This document shows positions 47,884 to 55,634 of a stretch of DNA of 64,000 nucleotides, piece after piece. Numbering within the stretch: the first letter of the stretch is position 1; the number at the start of each line of letters is the position of its first letter. Below the pieces are notes generated by a model. That model was not told the DNA's origin, made no database searches, and was given only the letters and a program-made list of their open reading frames with translations. Made by a program: the position numbers and the translations under genes. The DNA is from Devosia sp. 1566 (GTDB lineage: Bacteria; Pseudomonadota; Alphaproteobacteria; Rhizobiales; Devosiaceae): the NCBI RefSeq assembly GCF_004005995.1, contig NZ_CP034767.1, positions 1,054,001 through 1,118,000 on the forward strand, in the 5' to 3' direction.

Positions 47884-49098
47884 ATGAGCGAAGATTTCCA
47901 CCGCATCCGCCGTCTCCCGCCCTATGTTTTTGCCCATATCGACCCGATCAAGGCCAAGGCGCGCGCCGATGGCGTCGACATCATCGATCTGGGCATGGGC
48001 AATCCCGATATGCCCACCCCCGAGCACATCGTGAACAAGCTCCAGGAAGTGGTGAAGGACCCGCGCACCCATCGCTATTCTACCTCCCGTGGCATTCCGG
48101 GGCTGCGCAAGGCGCAGGCGAGCTATTATGGCCGCCGTTTTGGCGTCAAGCTCAACCCCGATACCCAAGTAGTCGCCACCCTTGGCTCCAAGGAAGGCTT
48201 TGCCAATATGGCTTCGGCCATCACCGCCCCGGGCGATGTGGTGCTGGTGCCCAATCCCACCTATCCCATCCATTCCTTTGGCTTCATCATGGCCGGCGGC
48301 GTCGTGCGCTCCATGCCCGCCGATCCCAATGAAGATTTCATGCGCTCGCTCGATCGCGCCGTGCGCCACTCCATCCCCAAGCCCATCGCGCTGGTCTTGA
48401 ACTATCCCGCCAACCCGACCGCCTATACGGCCTCGCTCGATTTCTATGCCGAAGTGGTCAAGTACTGCCGCGCCAACGACATCTTCATCCTGTCCGATCT
48501 CGCCTATTCGGAGATCTATTTCGACGAGAAGGACCCGCCGCCTTCCGTGCTGCAGATCCCGGGAGCCATCGACATCTCGGTCGAGTTCACCTCCATGAGC
48601 AAGACCTATTCCATGCCCGGCTGGCGCGTCGGTTTCGCCGTCGGCAATGAGCGCCTGATTGCCGCCCTTGCGCGCGTCAAATCCTATCTCGATTATGGCG
48701 CCTTCACCCCCATCCAGGTCGCCGCCACTGCCGCCCTCAATGGCTCCGATGAAGTGATCGAGGAAGTGCGCAAGATCTACAAGGCGCGCCGCGACGTCAT
48801 GGTGGAAAGCTTTGCCCGCGCCGGCTGGGACATCCCGGTCCCCAAGGCCACCATGTTCGCCTGGGCCCCCATTCCCGCCCAGTACGCCCATATGGGCTCG
48901 CTGGAATTCGCCAAGATGCTGATCCAGGAGACCGGCGTCGCCGTCGCCCCTGGCGTCGGCTTTGGCGAATATGGCGATCAGTATATCCGCCTGGCATTCG
49001 TCGAAAACGAACAACGCATCCGCCAGGCCGCCCGCAACATCAAAAAGCTCCTCGGCACCAAAACCGGCACCGGCAACGTCGTCCCCCTGACCGCCTGA
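47884..49098 (+). CDS. PLP-dependent class I/II aminotransferase (AlaC/LL-DAP aminotransferase-like)
   Basis: The 404-residue enzyme has IDLGMGNPDMPTPEHIV, the PLP-binding Asn and Tyr region (LVLNYPANPTAY, LSDLAYSEIYFD), Lys240 in SMSKTYSMPGWRVGF and a final Arg in YIRLAFVENEQRI. It is most like alanine/LL-diaminopimelate aminotransferases that sit upstream of hom in Rhizobiales. It probably makes alanine from pyruvate and glutamate or serves amino acid synthesis; the substrate is not certain. The ATG at 47884 fits the family. Confidence 0.9.
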   Translation: MSEDFHRIRRLPPYVFAHIDPIKAKARADGVDIIDLGMGNPDMPTPEHIVNKLQEVVKDPRTHRYSTSRGIPGLRKAQASYYGRRFGVKLNPDTQVVATLGSKEGFANMASAITAPGDVVLVPNPTYPIHSFGFIMAGGVVRSMPADPNEDFMRSLDRAVRHSIPKPIALVLNYPANPTAYTASLDFYAEVVKYCRANDIFILSDLAYSEIYFDEKDPPPSVLQIPGAIDISVEFTSMSKTYSMPGWRVGFAVGNERLIAALARVKSYLDYGAFTPIQVAATAALNGSDEVIEEVRKIYKARRDVMVESFARAGWDIPVPKATMFAWAPIPAQYAHMGSLEFAKMLIQETGVAVAPGVGFGEYGDQYIRLAFVENEQRIRQAARNIKKLLGTKTGTGNVVPLTA

Positions 49099-49170
49099 TT
49101 TTGGGCAGGGCAGGGGTTAATCCACTTCCCGCCCCACCTAACCCACTGCGCCAATCTCTCGGCTCCTGCC

Positions 49171-49270
49171 TCCCCTCCCCCTTGAGGGGAGGGGCCAGGG
49201 GAGGGGGTCGCCGCATGACCCACTAATGGACCCCCACCCTCAATCCCTCCCCTCAAGGGGGAGGGAAGCC
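49171..49270. repeat. repeat composite A1: two inverted hairpin/G4 units
   Basis: A left unit (CCCCTCCCC, short CTTGA loop, GGGGAGGGG, then CCAGGGGAGGGGG) is followed after ~30 bp by a unit in the opposite orientation (CCCCCACCCTCAATCCCTCC, then CCTCAAGGGGGAGGG). Four consecutive runs of four or more G allow a G-quadruplex. It is nearly identical to the copy at 49535-49635. The whole 49099-49917 interval contains no gene. Confidence 0.85.
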
Positions 49271-49399
49271 CAAGAGCCAACACTCTTCTGCCCAACCGCA
49301 ACTAACCCACCGTCACGAACGACTCACGCGGTGAGGATGCCCTGCGTCCAACCGCAACGCTGAGCTAGTGACACTCAATCTGTGTTAAGCATCTCTAGC

Positions 49400-49460
49400 T
49401 TCCACCCACCAGCCCCTCCGTTCCCCTCCCCCTTGAGGGGAGGGGTCAGGGGTGGGGGTT
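49400..49460. repeat. repeat unit B1
   Basis: A single hairpin/G4 unit with the variant tail TCAGGGGTGGGGG. Similarity to B2 begins about 25 bp upstream in a CCACCAGCC...TCCGTTCCC flank, so more than the palindrome was copied. Confidence 0.8.
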
Positions 49461-49534
49461 CAGGCGCTTGGGCTACCCTCGAGCTGCAAACAGCGCACCA
49501 TAAAGAACCCTCCGCCACACAACCTCATCAGCCT

Positions 49535-49635
49535 GCCTCCCCTCCCCCTTGAGGGGAGGGGCCAGGGGAGGGGGTCGCCGGGTGACCCACTGAGGGACCC
49601 CCACCCTCAATCCCTCCCCTCAAGGGGGAGGGAAG
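49535..49635. repeat. repeat composite A2
   Basis: A near-identical copy of A1, 364 bp downstream, again two units in opposite orientation with the four-tract G motif. The spacer differs from A1 at only a few positions. Confidence 0.85.
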
Positions 49636-49704
49636 CACAAGAACCTGGCAGCGCACTAAGCCAAGCTACCGATCCCGAGCTGAGGCTGACTGGCCGATCC
49701 ATAC

Positions 49705-49770
49705 CTATCCAACCACCAGCCTGTCCGTTCCCCTCCCCTTAAGGGGAGGGGTCAGGGGTGGGGGTGCAGG
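49705..49770. repeat. repeat unit B2
   Basis: A copy of B1 with a TTAAGG loop variant and the same TCAGGGGTGGGGG tail, giving an A-B-A-B order between the aminotransferase gene and the ATP synthase operon. Confidence 0.8.
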
Positions 49771-49868
49771 CGGATCGACAAGAGTGGAGGCCCGGGGATC
49801 AACCGGTGCTTCCATCTCAGGCCTCTGGTCGGCGGAGGGGCCGTACCCCCAACGCCAAAAGACACAAA

Positions 49869-49892
49869 AAGGCGGGTCCGAAAACCCGCCTT
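49869..49892 (-). terminator. terminator of the ATP synthase Fo operon
   Basis: A 9-bp stem (AAGGCGGGT and its complement) with a six-base loop lies 26 bp past the atpF stop. Read on the minus strand it ends in CTTTTTGTG, a suitable T-tract. Confidence 0.85.
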
Positions 49893-49917
49893 CTTCAATC
49901 TTCCCTCGCGTAAAACC

Positions 49918-50403
49918 TTAGTTCAACCGCGAACCCACATCGGCAATTGCCCGGTCGACCACCTGGCCGCCGCGATTGTTCATCTCGTCGGTGAGCACCA
50001 CGCGCGCAGCCTCAATGGCAACATCGGCGGAGCGGGCGCGCACTTCGGCAATGGCCTGGGCCTCTGCCTGAGCGATCTTGTCTTCCACCGTCTTGGTGCG
50101 GCGGGCGACAAGTTCAGCCAGCGAGGCCTGGGCTTCATTGGTCAGGCGCACGGCGTCTTCCCGAGCGGTGGCGATGATGCTCTCCGCTTCGCTTTCGGCC
50201 GCAACACGCTTTTGCTCATATTCCACCAACAATGCGGCGGCTTCTTCGCGCAACCGCTTGGCTGCTTCCAGCTCATCGGCGATCTGCCGGATCCGGCCGT
50301 CGAGTAGTTTGGCAATGGTTTTGGGAATGCCGAAATAGGCAGCCACGGCAAAAAACAGAACCAGCGCGACGGTGGCCCAGAAGCTGTTATCCATCCATTC
50401 CAT
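49918..50403 (-). CDS. atpF: ATP synthase Fo subunit b
   Basis: Subunit b forms the peripheral stalk holding F1 to Fo. The 161-residue protein has one N-terminal membrane helix (FWATVALVLFFAVAAYFGIP) and a long charged coiled coil rich in Ala, Glu and Arg. It is the last gene of atpI-atpB-atpE-atpG-atpF, 5 bp after the b' gene, the order usual in alphaproteobacteria. Confidence 0.95.
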   Translation of the reverse strand: MEWMDNSFWATVALVLFFAVAAYFGIPKTIAKLLDGRIRQIADELEAAKRLREEAAALLVEYEQKRVAAESEAESIIATAREDAVRLTNEAQASLAELVARRTKTVEDKIAQAEAQAIAEVRARSADVAIEAARVVLTDEMNNRGGQVVDRAIADVGSRLN

Positions 50404-50408
50404 GCTGC

Positions 50409-51059
50409 TTACTCCTTGCCAACTTTGGCGACTGCAGCGCGAACGCTTTCAGGCGAAACTTCGCCCACGAGCTGGGCGACGATGGTCTGCGCCGTTTCGG
50501 CGGCGATATCGTCGACCTGGGTGAGGGCGGCTGCCTTGGTCTGGGCGATGCGGGCTTCCGCCGAAGTCATGCGACCGGCAAGGTCCGCTTCCACGGCCTG
50601 GCGCTTGGCGGCCAGTTCGGTCTGGATGGATTCGCGCGTTTCGGTGGCAATGCCCTGCGCCTTGCTCTTGGCGGCGGCAAGTGCCGCCTCATAGGCAGCG
50701 ATGGCGGCATCGGTTTTCTGGCGGCTCGCATCGGCGGCAGCCAGGTCGGCATCCAGCCGTGCCTTGCGCTCGTCGATGATCGAACCGAGGCGGGGCAGGG
50801 CCAGCTTGCTCATCAGCAGGTAGAGCGCAGCGAAGGTGATCGCCAGCCACAACAGCTGTGAGGGGAATGTTGCGGGGTCGAAGGGCGGGAACACGCCGGT
50901 GTCATGGGCATCGGCGCCCACTTCGGTGCCGTGGTGTTCGGCAGCGGGGTCATGCCCCGTGGCGCCTTCCACAGGCTCCCCATGGGGGACATCAATAACC
51001 GTGTCGAGGTTTTGCTCGCTCGGTGTTTCCGCCTCTTGGGCGAAGGCTTGCGTGGCCAT
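50409..51059 (-). CDS. atpG: ATP synthase Fo subunit b'
   Basis: Subunit b' pairs with b in the peripheral stalk of photosynthetic-type and alphaproteobacterial ATP synthases. The 216-residue protein has a polar, Asp/Glu/His-rich N-terminal extension of ~60 residues, a membrane helix (QLLWLAITFAALYLLMSKLA, about 68-87) and a coiled coil. The extension makes it longer than typical b' (about 160-200). A hairpin separates it from atpE. Confidence 0.93.
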   Translation of the reverse strand: MATQAFAQEAETPSEQNLDTVIDVPHGEPVEGATGHDPAAEHHGTEVGADAHDTGVFPPFDPATFPSQLLWLAITFAALYLLMSKLALPRLGSIIDERKARLDADLAAADASRQKTDAAIAAYEAALAAAKSKAQGIATETRESIQTELAAKRQAVEADLAGRMTSAEARIAQTKAAALTQVDDIAAETAQTIVAQLVGEVSPESVRAAVAKVGKE

Positions 51060-51112
51060 CGGCTTGGTTCCGTTCGATCCGGAGAAACCGGCGGTCGGCC
51101 GGTCGAGAAAAG

Positions 51113-51138
51113 GCAGCCGGGTCTAGAGCCCCGGCTGC
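51113..51138 (-). terminator. intra-operon hairpin after atpE (attenuator candidate)
   Basis: GCAGCCGGG and its complement form a 9-bp stem with an 8-base loop, 23 bp past the atpE stop. On the minus strand it is followed by CTTTTCTC. It may cause partial termination or protect the 3' end of an atpBE transcript, favouring the c subunit, needed in about ten copies. Confidence 0.55.
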
Positions 51139-51160
51139 ATCAGCGTCGTGCTGCCTTGGA

Positions 51161-51388
51161 TTAGGCGACGAACAGCAGGATCAGGGCGACCAGGAACGAG
51201 AAGATGCCCAGTGCTTCGGTCACGGCGAAACCGAAGATCAGGTTACCGACCTGCGAAGGAGCAGCGGACGGATTGCGCAGTGCGCCCGTCAGGAAGTTCG
51301 AGAAGATGGATGACACGCCAAGGGCAGCGCCGGCCATACCGAGGGTTGCAATACCAGCGCCGATGAACTTTGCGGCTTCAGCGTCCAT
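51161..51388 (-). CDS. atpE: ATP synthase Fo subunit c
   Basis: Subunit c forms the rotating proton-carrying ring. The 75-residue protein is two helices joined by a polar RNP loop (Arg38-Asn-Pro), with the proton-binding Glu58 in [10 protein letters not shown] and the glycine-rich N-terminal helix. The Glu, without a Na+-type ligand pattern, indicates a proton-driven enzyme. Confidence 0.97.
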   Translation of the reverse strand: MDAEAAKFIGAGIATLGMAGAALGVSSIFSNFLTGALRNPSAAPSQVGNLIFGFAVTEALGIFSFLVALILLFVA

Positions 51389-51449
51389 TTGGGTAGTCCT
51401 TTCGAGGGGTCAAAGAAGTTGGCGGGTTCGCCGGGGAAAAACTCAACGC

Positions 51450-52226
51450 CTAGTGTGAAGGGTGAACCGCGTCGTTGAGATACATCGAAGTCAACACTGC
51501 AAACACATAGGCCTGCACTGCTGCCACGAGGAATTCGAGTGCTGTCAGGGCAACGCCCATGAAGAGCGGCAGGATGGCGCCCATCCAGCCAAGGAACCCG
51601 GCAGCACCCAGCGTCACCACAAAGCCGGTGAACACTTTAAGCGTGATGTGTCCAGCCAGGATATTGCCGAACAAACGAACCGACAGGCTGATCGGACGCG
51701 ACAGGAACGACACGATTTCGATCGGCACGACGATGAAAAGGATCGGGGTCGGGATGCCGGCGGGGGCGAACAGCTTGAAGAACTTGAGGCCATGGCGCAT
51801 CACGCCATAGATGAACACCACGCTGATCACCAGCATGGCGAGCGCGAAGGTCACGATGATGTGGCTGGTAAAGGTGAAGGCATAGGGGATCATGCCGAAC
51901 AGGTTGCCCACCAGAACGAAGGCAAACAGCGAGAACACGAAGGGGAAGAAGCGCATGCCTTCGGTGCCGGCCGAACTCTTGAGCATATTGGCTATGAACT
52001 CATAGCCCATTTCCGCCACCAGCTGCAGCCGGCCGGGAATGATGCTGCGCCGGCTCGTTGCCAGCAGCAAAAAGCCCGTGATCACCACCACTGCCAGCAC
52101 CATATAAAGCGAGGAGTTGGTGAAGGCGATATTCAGCCCCGAGCCGGGGGTGCCATCGCCACCAATCGTGGCAATGGGAAAAATGTCTTCGATGACAAAC
52201 TGGTGGATCGGATCAGTACCGGCCAA
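51450..52226 (-). CDS. atpB: ATP synthase Fo subunit a
   Basis: Subunit a provides the proton half-channels. The 258-residue membrane protein has five to six helices, the essential Arg in [14 protein letters not shown], and the polar helix near the end ([19 protein letters not shown]). The start is TTG, giving [18 protein letters not shown], the conserved N-terminus, with AGGGG eight bases upstream; no ATG is better. Confidence 0.97.
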   Translation of the reverse strand: MAGTDPIHQFVIEDIFPIATIGGDGTPGSGLNIAFTNSSLYMVLAVVVITGFLLLATSRRSIIPGRLQLVAEMGYEFIANMLKSSAGTEGMRFFPFVFSLFAFVLVGNLFGMIPYAFTFTSHIIVTFALAMLVISVVFIYGVMRHGLKFFKLFAPAGIPTPILFIVVPIEIVSFLSRPISLSVRLFGNILAGHITLKVFTGFVVTLGAAGFLGWMGAILPLFMGVALTALEFLVAAVQAYVFAVLTSMYLNDAVHPSH

Positions 52227-52251
52227 TGGAGAGCCCCTTGCGCGTCATCAT

Positions 52252-52641
52252 CTAATCGATCCGCTCTTCCTCATCCGGCTCGGGCCCCATATCGGAGCCC
52301 GGCGGAGGCGGTGAAGCGGCGTTCATTTCCGTCACCACGCGGATGACATTGAATACTCCGGCAGCAAAGCCCACCAACAGCAGGATCAGCATGCCCCAGG
52401 GGCTTGAACCCAATCCCAAGTCGATCAGGTAGCCAAGACCTGTACCAACCATGATGGCGGCGACGAATTCGGTGCCGATGCGCATGCCGCGCGCCAGTCC
52501 GCTCATCTGCCTGGAATGGTCCTGCGAGGCTCTGTTGTCCTCGCGCTCCCGTTCCCGCCTGGCCTGGGCAATGCGCAATGCCAGATCGCGCGTTACCCCT
52601 GCAGCACTGGGCCGACCTTCGGTATCTTGCGGCTCTTGCAT
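52252..52641 (-). CDS. atpI: AtpI-type ATP synthase accessory protein
   Basis: AtpI helps assemble the c ring or supply Mg2+. The 129-residue protein has a basic N-terminal half and two membrane helices (GTEFVAAIMVGTGLGYLIDL and GMLILLLVGFAAGVFNVIRV), with the R/K-rich junction and acidic tail EPDEEERID. I chose the ATG at 52641, close behind AAGAGG; an upstream in-frame start would add 33 basic residues. It leads the operon. Confidence 0.9.
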   Translation of the reverse strand: MQEPQDTEGRPSAAGVTRDLALRIAQARREREREDNRASQDHSRQMSGLARGMRIGTEFVAAIMVGTGLGYLIDLGLGSSPWGMLILLLVGFAAGVFNVIRVVTEMNAASPPPPGSDMGPEPDEEERID

Positions 52642-52974
52642 CCGCCTCTTCCCCTTGGCCGGCTTGAACCTGCACTTGGCAGGGCGCCCTTTTCTAAGTG
52701 GCCGCAACATAGTGGCGCCCCCTACGGGTGTCAAGAACACTGCAATTGGCGCAAATGCTTGTTAATAATAGCCTTTCCGGTTTTACCTAGGGGTGCGGCA
52801 TGCTGTCCTGTCCCCGGTGTGGCAAAGTTAAGGCGAGCAGGGCAGATTCTGTGCCCCACCCGGGCCTCCCATTCGGCGCCATTCCTGCCTGTGGACTGGC
52901 CGGCGCAATCGCGATAGCGCTCGTCGGTGAACTCCTATTGACCTCTAGGTCATTTCCTATGCAGATGCGCGCCC

Positions 52975-54483
52975 ATGAGCGATATCAAGTCTTTCCGCCA
53001 GTCTGTTGAATCTTTCATTGCCGCACGCGGCTGGACCCCGACCCGGTTCGGGCGCACCGTGGCGGGCGATCCGCTGTTTGTGTTCGACCTGCGCGAAGGG
53101 CGCGAGCCGCGCAGCGAAACCCGCGCCCGCATTTTGCGCGCGATGCAGGAGTTCGGGGAAGGGGAAACCGCCCCGCCGCTGCGCATCGGCGTTGCGGGCC
53201 TCGGCAATGTCGGTGCGACCCTCGTGCGCATCCTGCAGCGCGACGGTGCCGAACTCACGCGCAAGCTCAACCGCCAGATCGTCGTCACGGCCGTTGCCGC
53301 CCGTTCCCGCTCGCGCGACCGCGGCATTGATATTTCGGGCCTTGAATGGTTCGACGATCCCGTGGCCCTGGCCAAATCCGACGGCATCGATCTCTTCGTC
53401 GAGCTGATCGGCGGCGAAGACGGCCCGGCCTTTGCTGCGGTGAAAGCCGCGCTCGAGATCGGCCGCCCCGTCGTCACTGCCAACAAGGCGCTCCTCGCCA
53501 AGCACGGCGTTGCCCTCGCGCGCCTTGCCGAAGAATCCTCGGCCCAGCTCGGCTTCGAAGCCGCGGTTGCCGGCGGCATTCCCGTCATCAAGACCCTGCG
53601 TGAAGGCCTGGGCTCGGCCCGCATCGCCAAGGTCTTTGGCATCATGAACGGCACCTGCAACTATATCCTCACCCGCATGGGCAATGAGGCCATTTCCTTT
53701 GCCGATTGCCTCAAGGACGCGCAGGCCCTGGGCTATGCCGAAGCCGATCCGACCTTTGACGTCGAGGGCTTTGACACCGCCCACAAGCTCTCCATCCTCG
53801 CCACCCTCTGCTTTGGCTACGAGATCGCCCCCGACAAGATCCATGTGGAAGGCATCTCGCGCATCACCCAGCACGACATCAAGGTCGCCGCCGAGCTGGG
53901 CTACAAGATCAAGCTCCTCGGCATCGCCCAGCGCACCGAAGACGGCATCGAGCAGCGCGTTCACCCCACTTTCGTGCCCAAAGGCTCGGCCATTGCCGGC
54001 GTCGACGGGGTGATGAACGCCATCGCGCTCGAAACCGATCACGTCCACGAACTGCTCCTCGCCGGCCCCGGCGCCGGCGGCCCGCCCACCGCCGCTTCGG
54101 TGCTGTCTGATATTCTCGACATCGCCCGCGGCACCCGCGTGCCCCCGCTCGGCGTGCCCTCCGAAGAGTTGATGCCCTATAAACAGGCGCCCATGCGGGC
54201 CCATGAAGGCGGCTATTATATCCGCCTCAGCGCCAAGGACGTGCCCGGGGCCCTCGCCGCCATTGCCACCCGCATGGGTGAGCGCTCGATTTCCATCGAT
54301 TCCGTCATTCAACGGTCCGATCTTGGCGTTAAGGCTGTGGCCGAAGACGGTACGCCTGTCCGCACTGTGGTGATGATCACACAGCGGACTTTGGAATCGG
54401 ATGTGCGTGAATCGCTTGCGCAGATCGCCGCTGACGGGTTCATAGTGGGTGAACCGCAGTTGATCCGGATCGAAATGCTCTGA
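52975..54483 (+). CDS. hom: homoserine dehydrogenase with an extra N-terminal HTH-like domain
   Basis: Hom reduces aspartate semialdehyde to homoserine for threonine and methionine. Residues 69-502 are a complete enzyme: Rossmann motif RIGVAGLGNVGATL, VTANKALLAKHG, GIMNGTCNYILTRM, LGYAEADPTFDVEGFDTAHK, and a C-terminal ACT domain (YIRLSAKDVPGALAAIA). Residues 1-66 are extra: SVESFIAARGWTPTRFGR then GDPLFVFDLREGREPRSETR, which resembles the small stand-alone HTH-like proteins of alphaproteobacteria. An internal ATG at 53142 would give an ordinary-length enzyme but has no ribosome-binding site, nor does 52975 have a clear one. glpX follows after 41 bp. Confidence 0.93.
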   Translation: MSDIKSFRQSVESFIAARGWTPTRFGRTVAGDPLFVFDLREGREPRSETRARILRAMQEFGEGETAPPLRIGVAGLGNVGATLVRILQRDGAELTRKLNRQIVVTAVAARSRSRDRGIDISGLEWFDDPVALAKSDGIDLFVELIGGEDGPAFAAVKAALEIGRPVVTANKALLAKHGVALARLAEESSAQLGFEAAVAGGIPVIKTLREGLGSARIAKVFGIMNGTCNYILTRMGNEAISFADCLKDAQALGYAEADPTFDVEGFDTAHKLSILATLCFGYEIAPDKIHVEGISRITQHDIKVAAELGYKIKLLGIAQRTEDGIEQRVHPTFVPKGSAIAGVDGVMNAIALETDHVHELLLAGPGAGGPPTAASVLSDILDIARGTRVPPLGVPSEELMPYKQAPMRAHEGGYYIRLSAKDVPGALAAIATRMGERSISIDSVIQRSDLGVKAVAEDGTPVRTVVMITQRTLESDVRESLAQIAADGFIVGEPQLIRIEML

Positions 54484-54524
54484 CACTCCCACCGGGATAA
54501 GAACAGGGCCCGGGGGGAGCCAGC

Positions 54525-55508
54525 ATGAAACTAAGCAAGGTCGAGGCCGAGAGCCCGGCCAATCTTCACCGCAGCCTGACGCTGGAGCTCGTTCGCGTCA
54601 CCGAACGGGGCGCCATCGCCGCGGCCCAGTGGCGCGGCAAGGGCAACGAACAAGCGGCCGATGAGGCCGCCGTCGGGGGCATGTGCGACGAGCTTGCCAC
54701 CGTTGCCATCGATGGCCGTATCGTCATCGGCGAAGGCGAAGAGCATGAATGCGAACGCCTGTTCATCGGCGAACGCGTCGGCACCGGTGCGGGTCCCCAG
54801 GTCGATATCGCCGTCGATCCGCTCGAAGGCGTCACCCTGTGCGCCAAGAACCAGCCCGATTCTATCGTCGTGCTGGCCATGGCCGAACGCGGGGGGCTGC
54901 TCAACGTCGCCCGCGATGTTTACATGCACAAGATCGCCATCGGCTCGGACTATCCGCCCGGCACCGTCCATATTGATTGGACCGCGACCCAAAATGTTAC
55001 CGCCCTGGCCAAGGCCAAGGGTGTGCCGCTGAGCGAAATCACCGCCATCGTGCTTGATCGGCCCCGCCATTCCGCCCTGATCGAGGAGCTGCGCACTGCC
55101 GGCGTCGCGGTCAAGCTCATCAGCGATGGCGACATCGCCGGGGTCATCCACGCCGTCAATGCCGGCCAGACCGGCGTCGATATCTATCTCGGCTCCGGTG
55201 GCGCGCCCGAAGGCGTGCTCGCGGCTGCCGCACTGCGCTGCATTGGCGGGCAGATGCAGGGCAAGCTCATTCTCGATACCCCCGCCAAGCGCGAGCGCGC
55301 CCACCGCATGGGCATCACCAATCCAGCGCGGATCTATGAGGCAGGCGAACTCGCCGCCGGCGATGTGCTGTTTGCCGCCACCGGCGTTACCGACGGCACC
55401 TTGCTCGATGGCATCCGCCTCAGCCGCAATGCGGTGGAAACCTCCACCATCGTCATGCGCTCCTGGTCCCAGACCGTCCGCTGGATCCGCGCCCGCCACG
55501 CCCGTTGA
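54525..55508 (+). CDS. glpX: class II fructose-1,6-bisphosphatase
   Basis: GlpX dephosphorylates fructose 1,6-bisphosphate in gluconeogenesis. The 327-residue protein has DGRIVIGEGEEHECERLFIG, the metal/substrate motif AVDPLEGVTLCAKNQPDS, and GSGGAPEGVLAAAALRCIGG, typical of the family. It forms the conserved Rhizobiales run hom-glpX-recJ; the recJ ATG is 126 bp on. Confidence 0.95.
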   Translation: MKLSKVEAESPANLHRSLTLELVRVTERGAIAAAQWRGKGNEQAADEAAVGGMCDELATVAIDGRIVIGEGEEHECERLFIGERVGTGAGPQVDIAVDPLEGVTLCAKNQPDSIVVLAMAERGGLLNVARDVYMHKIAIGSDYPPGTVHIDWTATQNVTALAKAKGVPLSEITAIVLDRPRHSALIEELRTAGVAVKLISDGDIAGVIHAVNAGQTGVDIYLGSGGAPEGVLAAAALRCIGGQMQGKLILDTPAKRERAHRMGITNPARIYEAGELAAGDVLFAATGVTDGTLLDGIRLSRNAVETSTIVMRSWSQTVRWIRARHAR

Positions 55509-55634
55509 ACCAAACTTTCCGGGCTACCCGGAAAGTCTGCTCTTTGCTCCCGCCTCGGGCGGGCGTACGGGCCGCTTTGCCGCGCCGGCCGCTCGCCCCT
55601 CGAAATTGCCTCCAATATAGCTTAACTCTGCGCC

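Noticed and set aside
49171..49770. CRISPR array from the repeated units
   Set aside because: Repeats are inverted and alternate in type, spacers are unequal and partly duplicated, and no cas gene is near.
52800..53009. 69-codon frame with a CPRCGK zinc-like motif upstream of hom
   Set aside because: It overlaps the hom start in another frame, has no ribosome-binding site, and the Cys pair has no partner pair.
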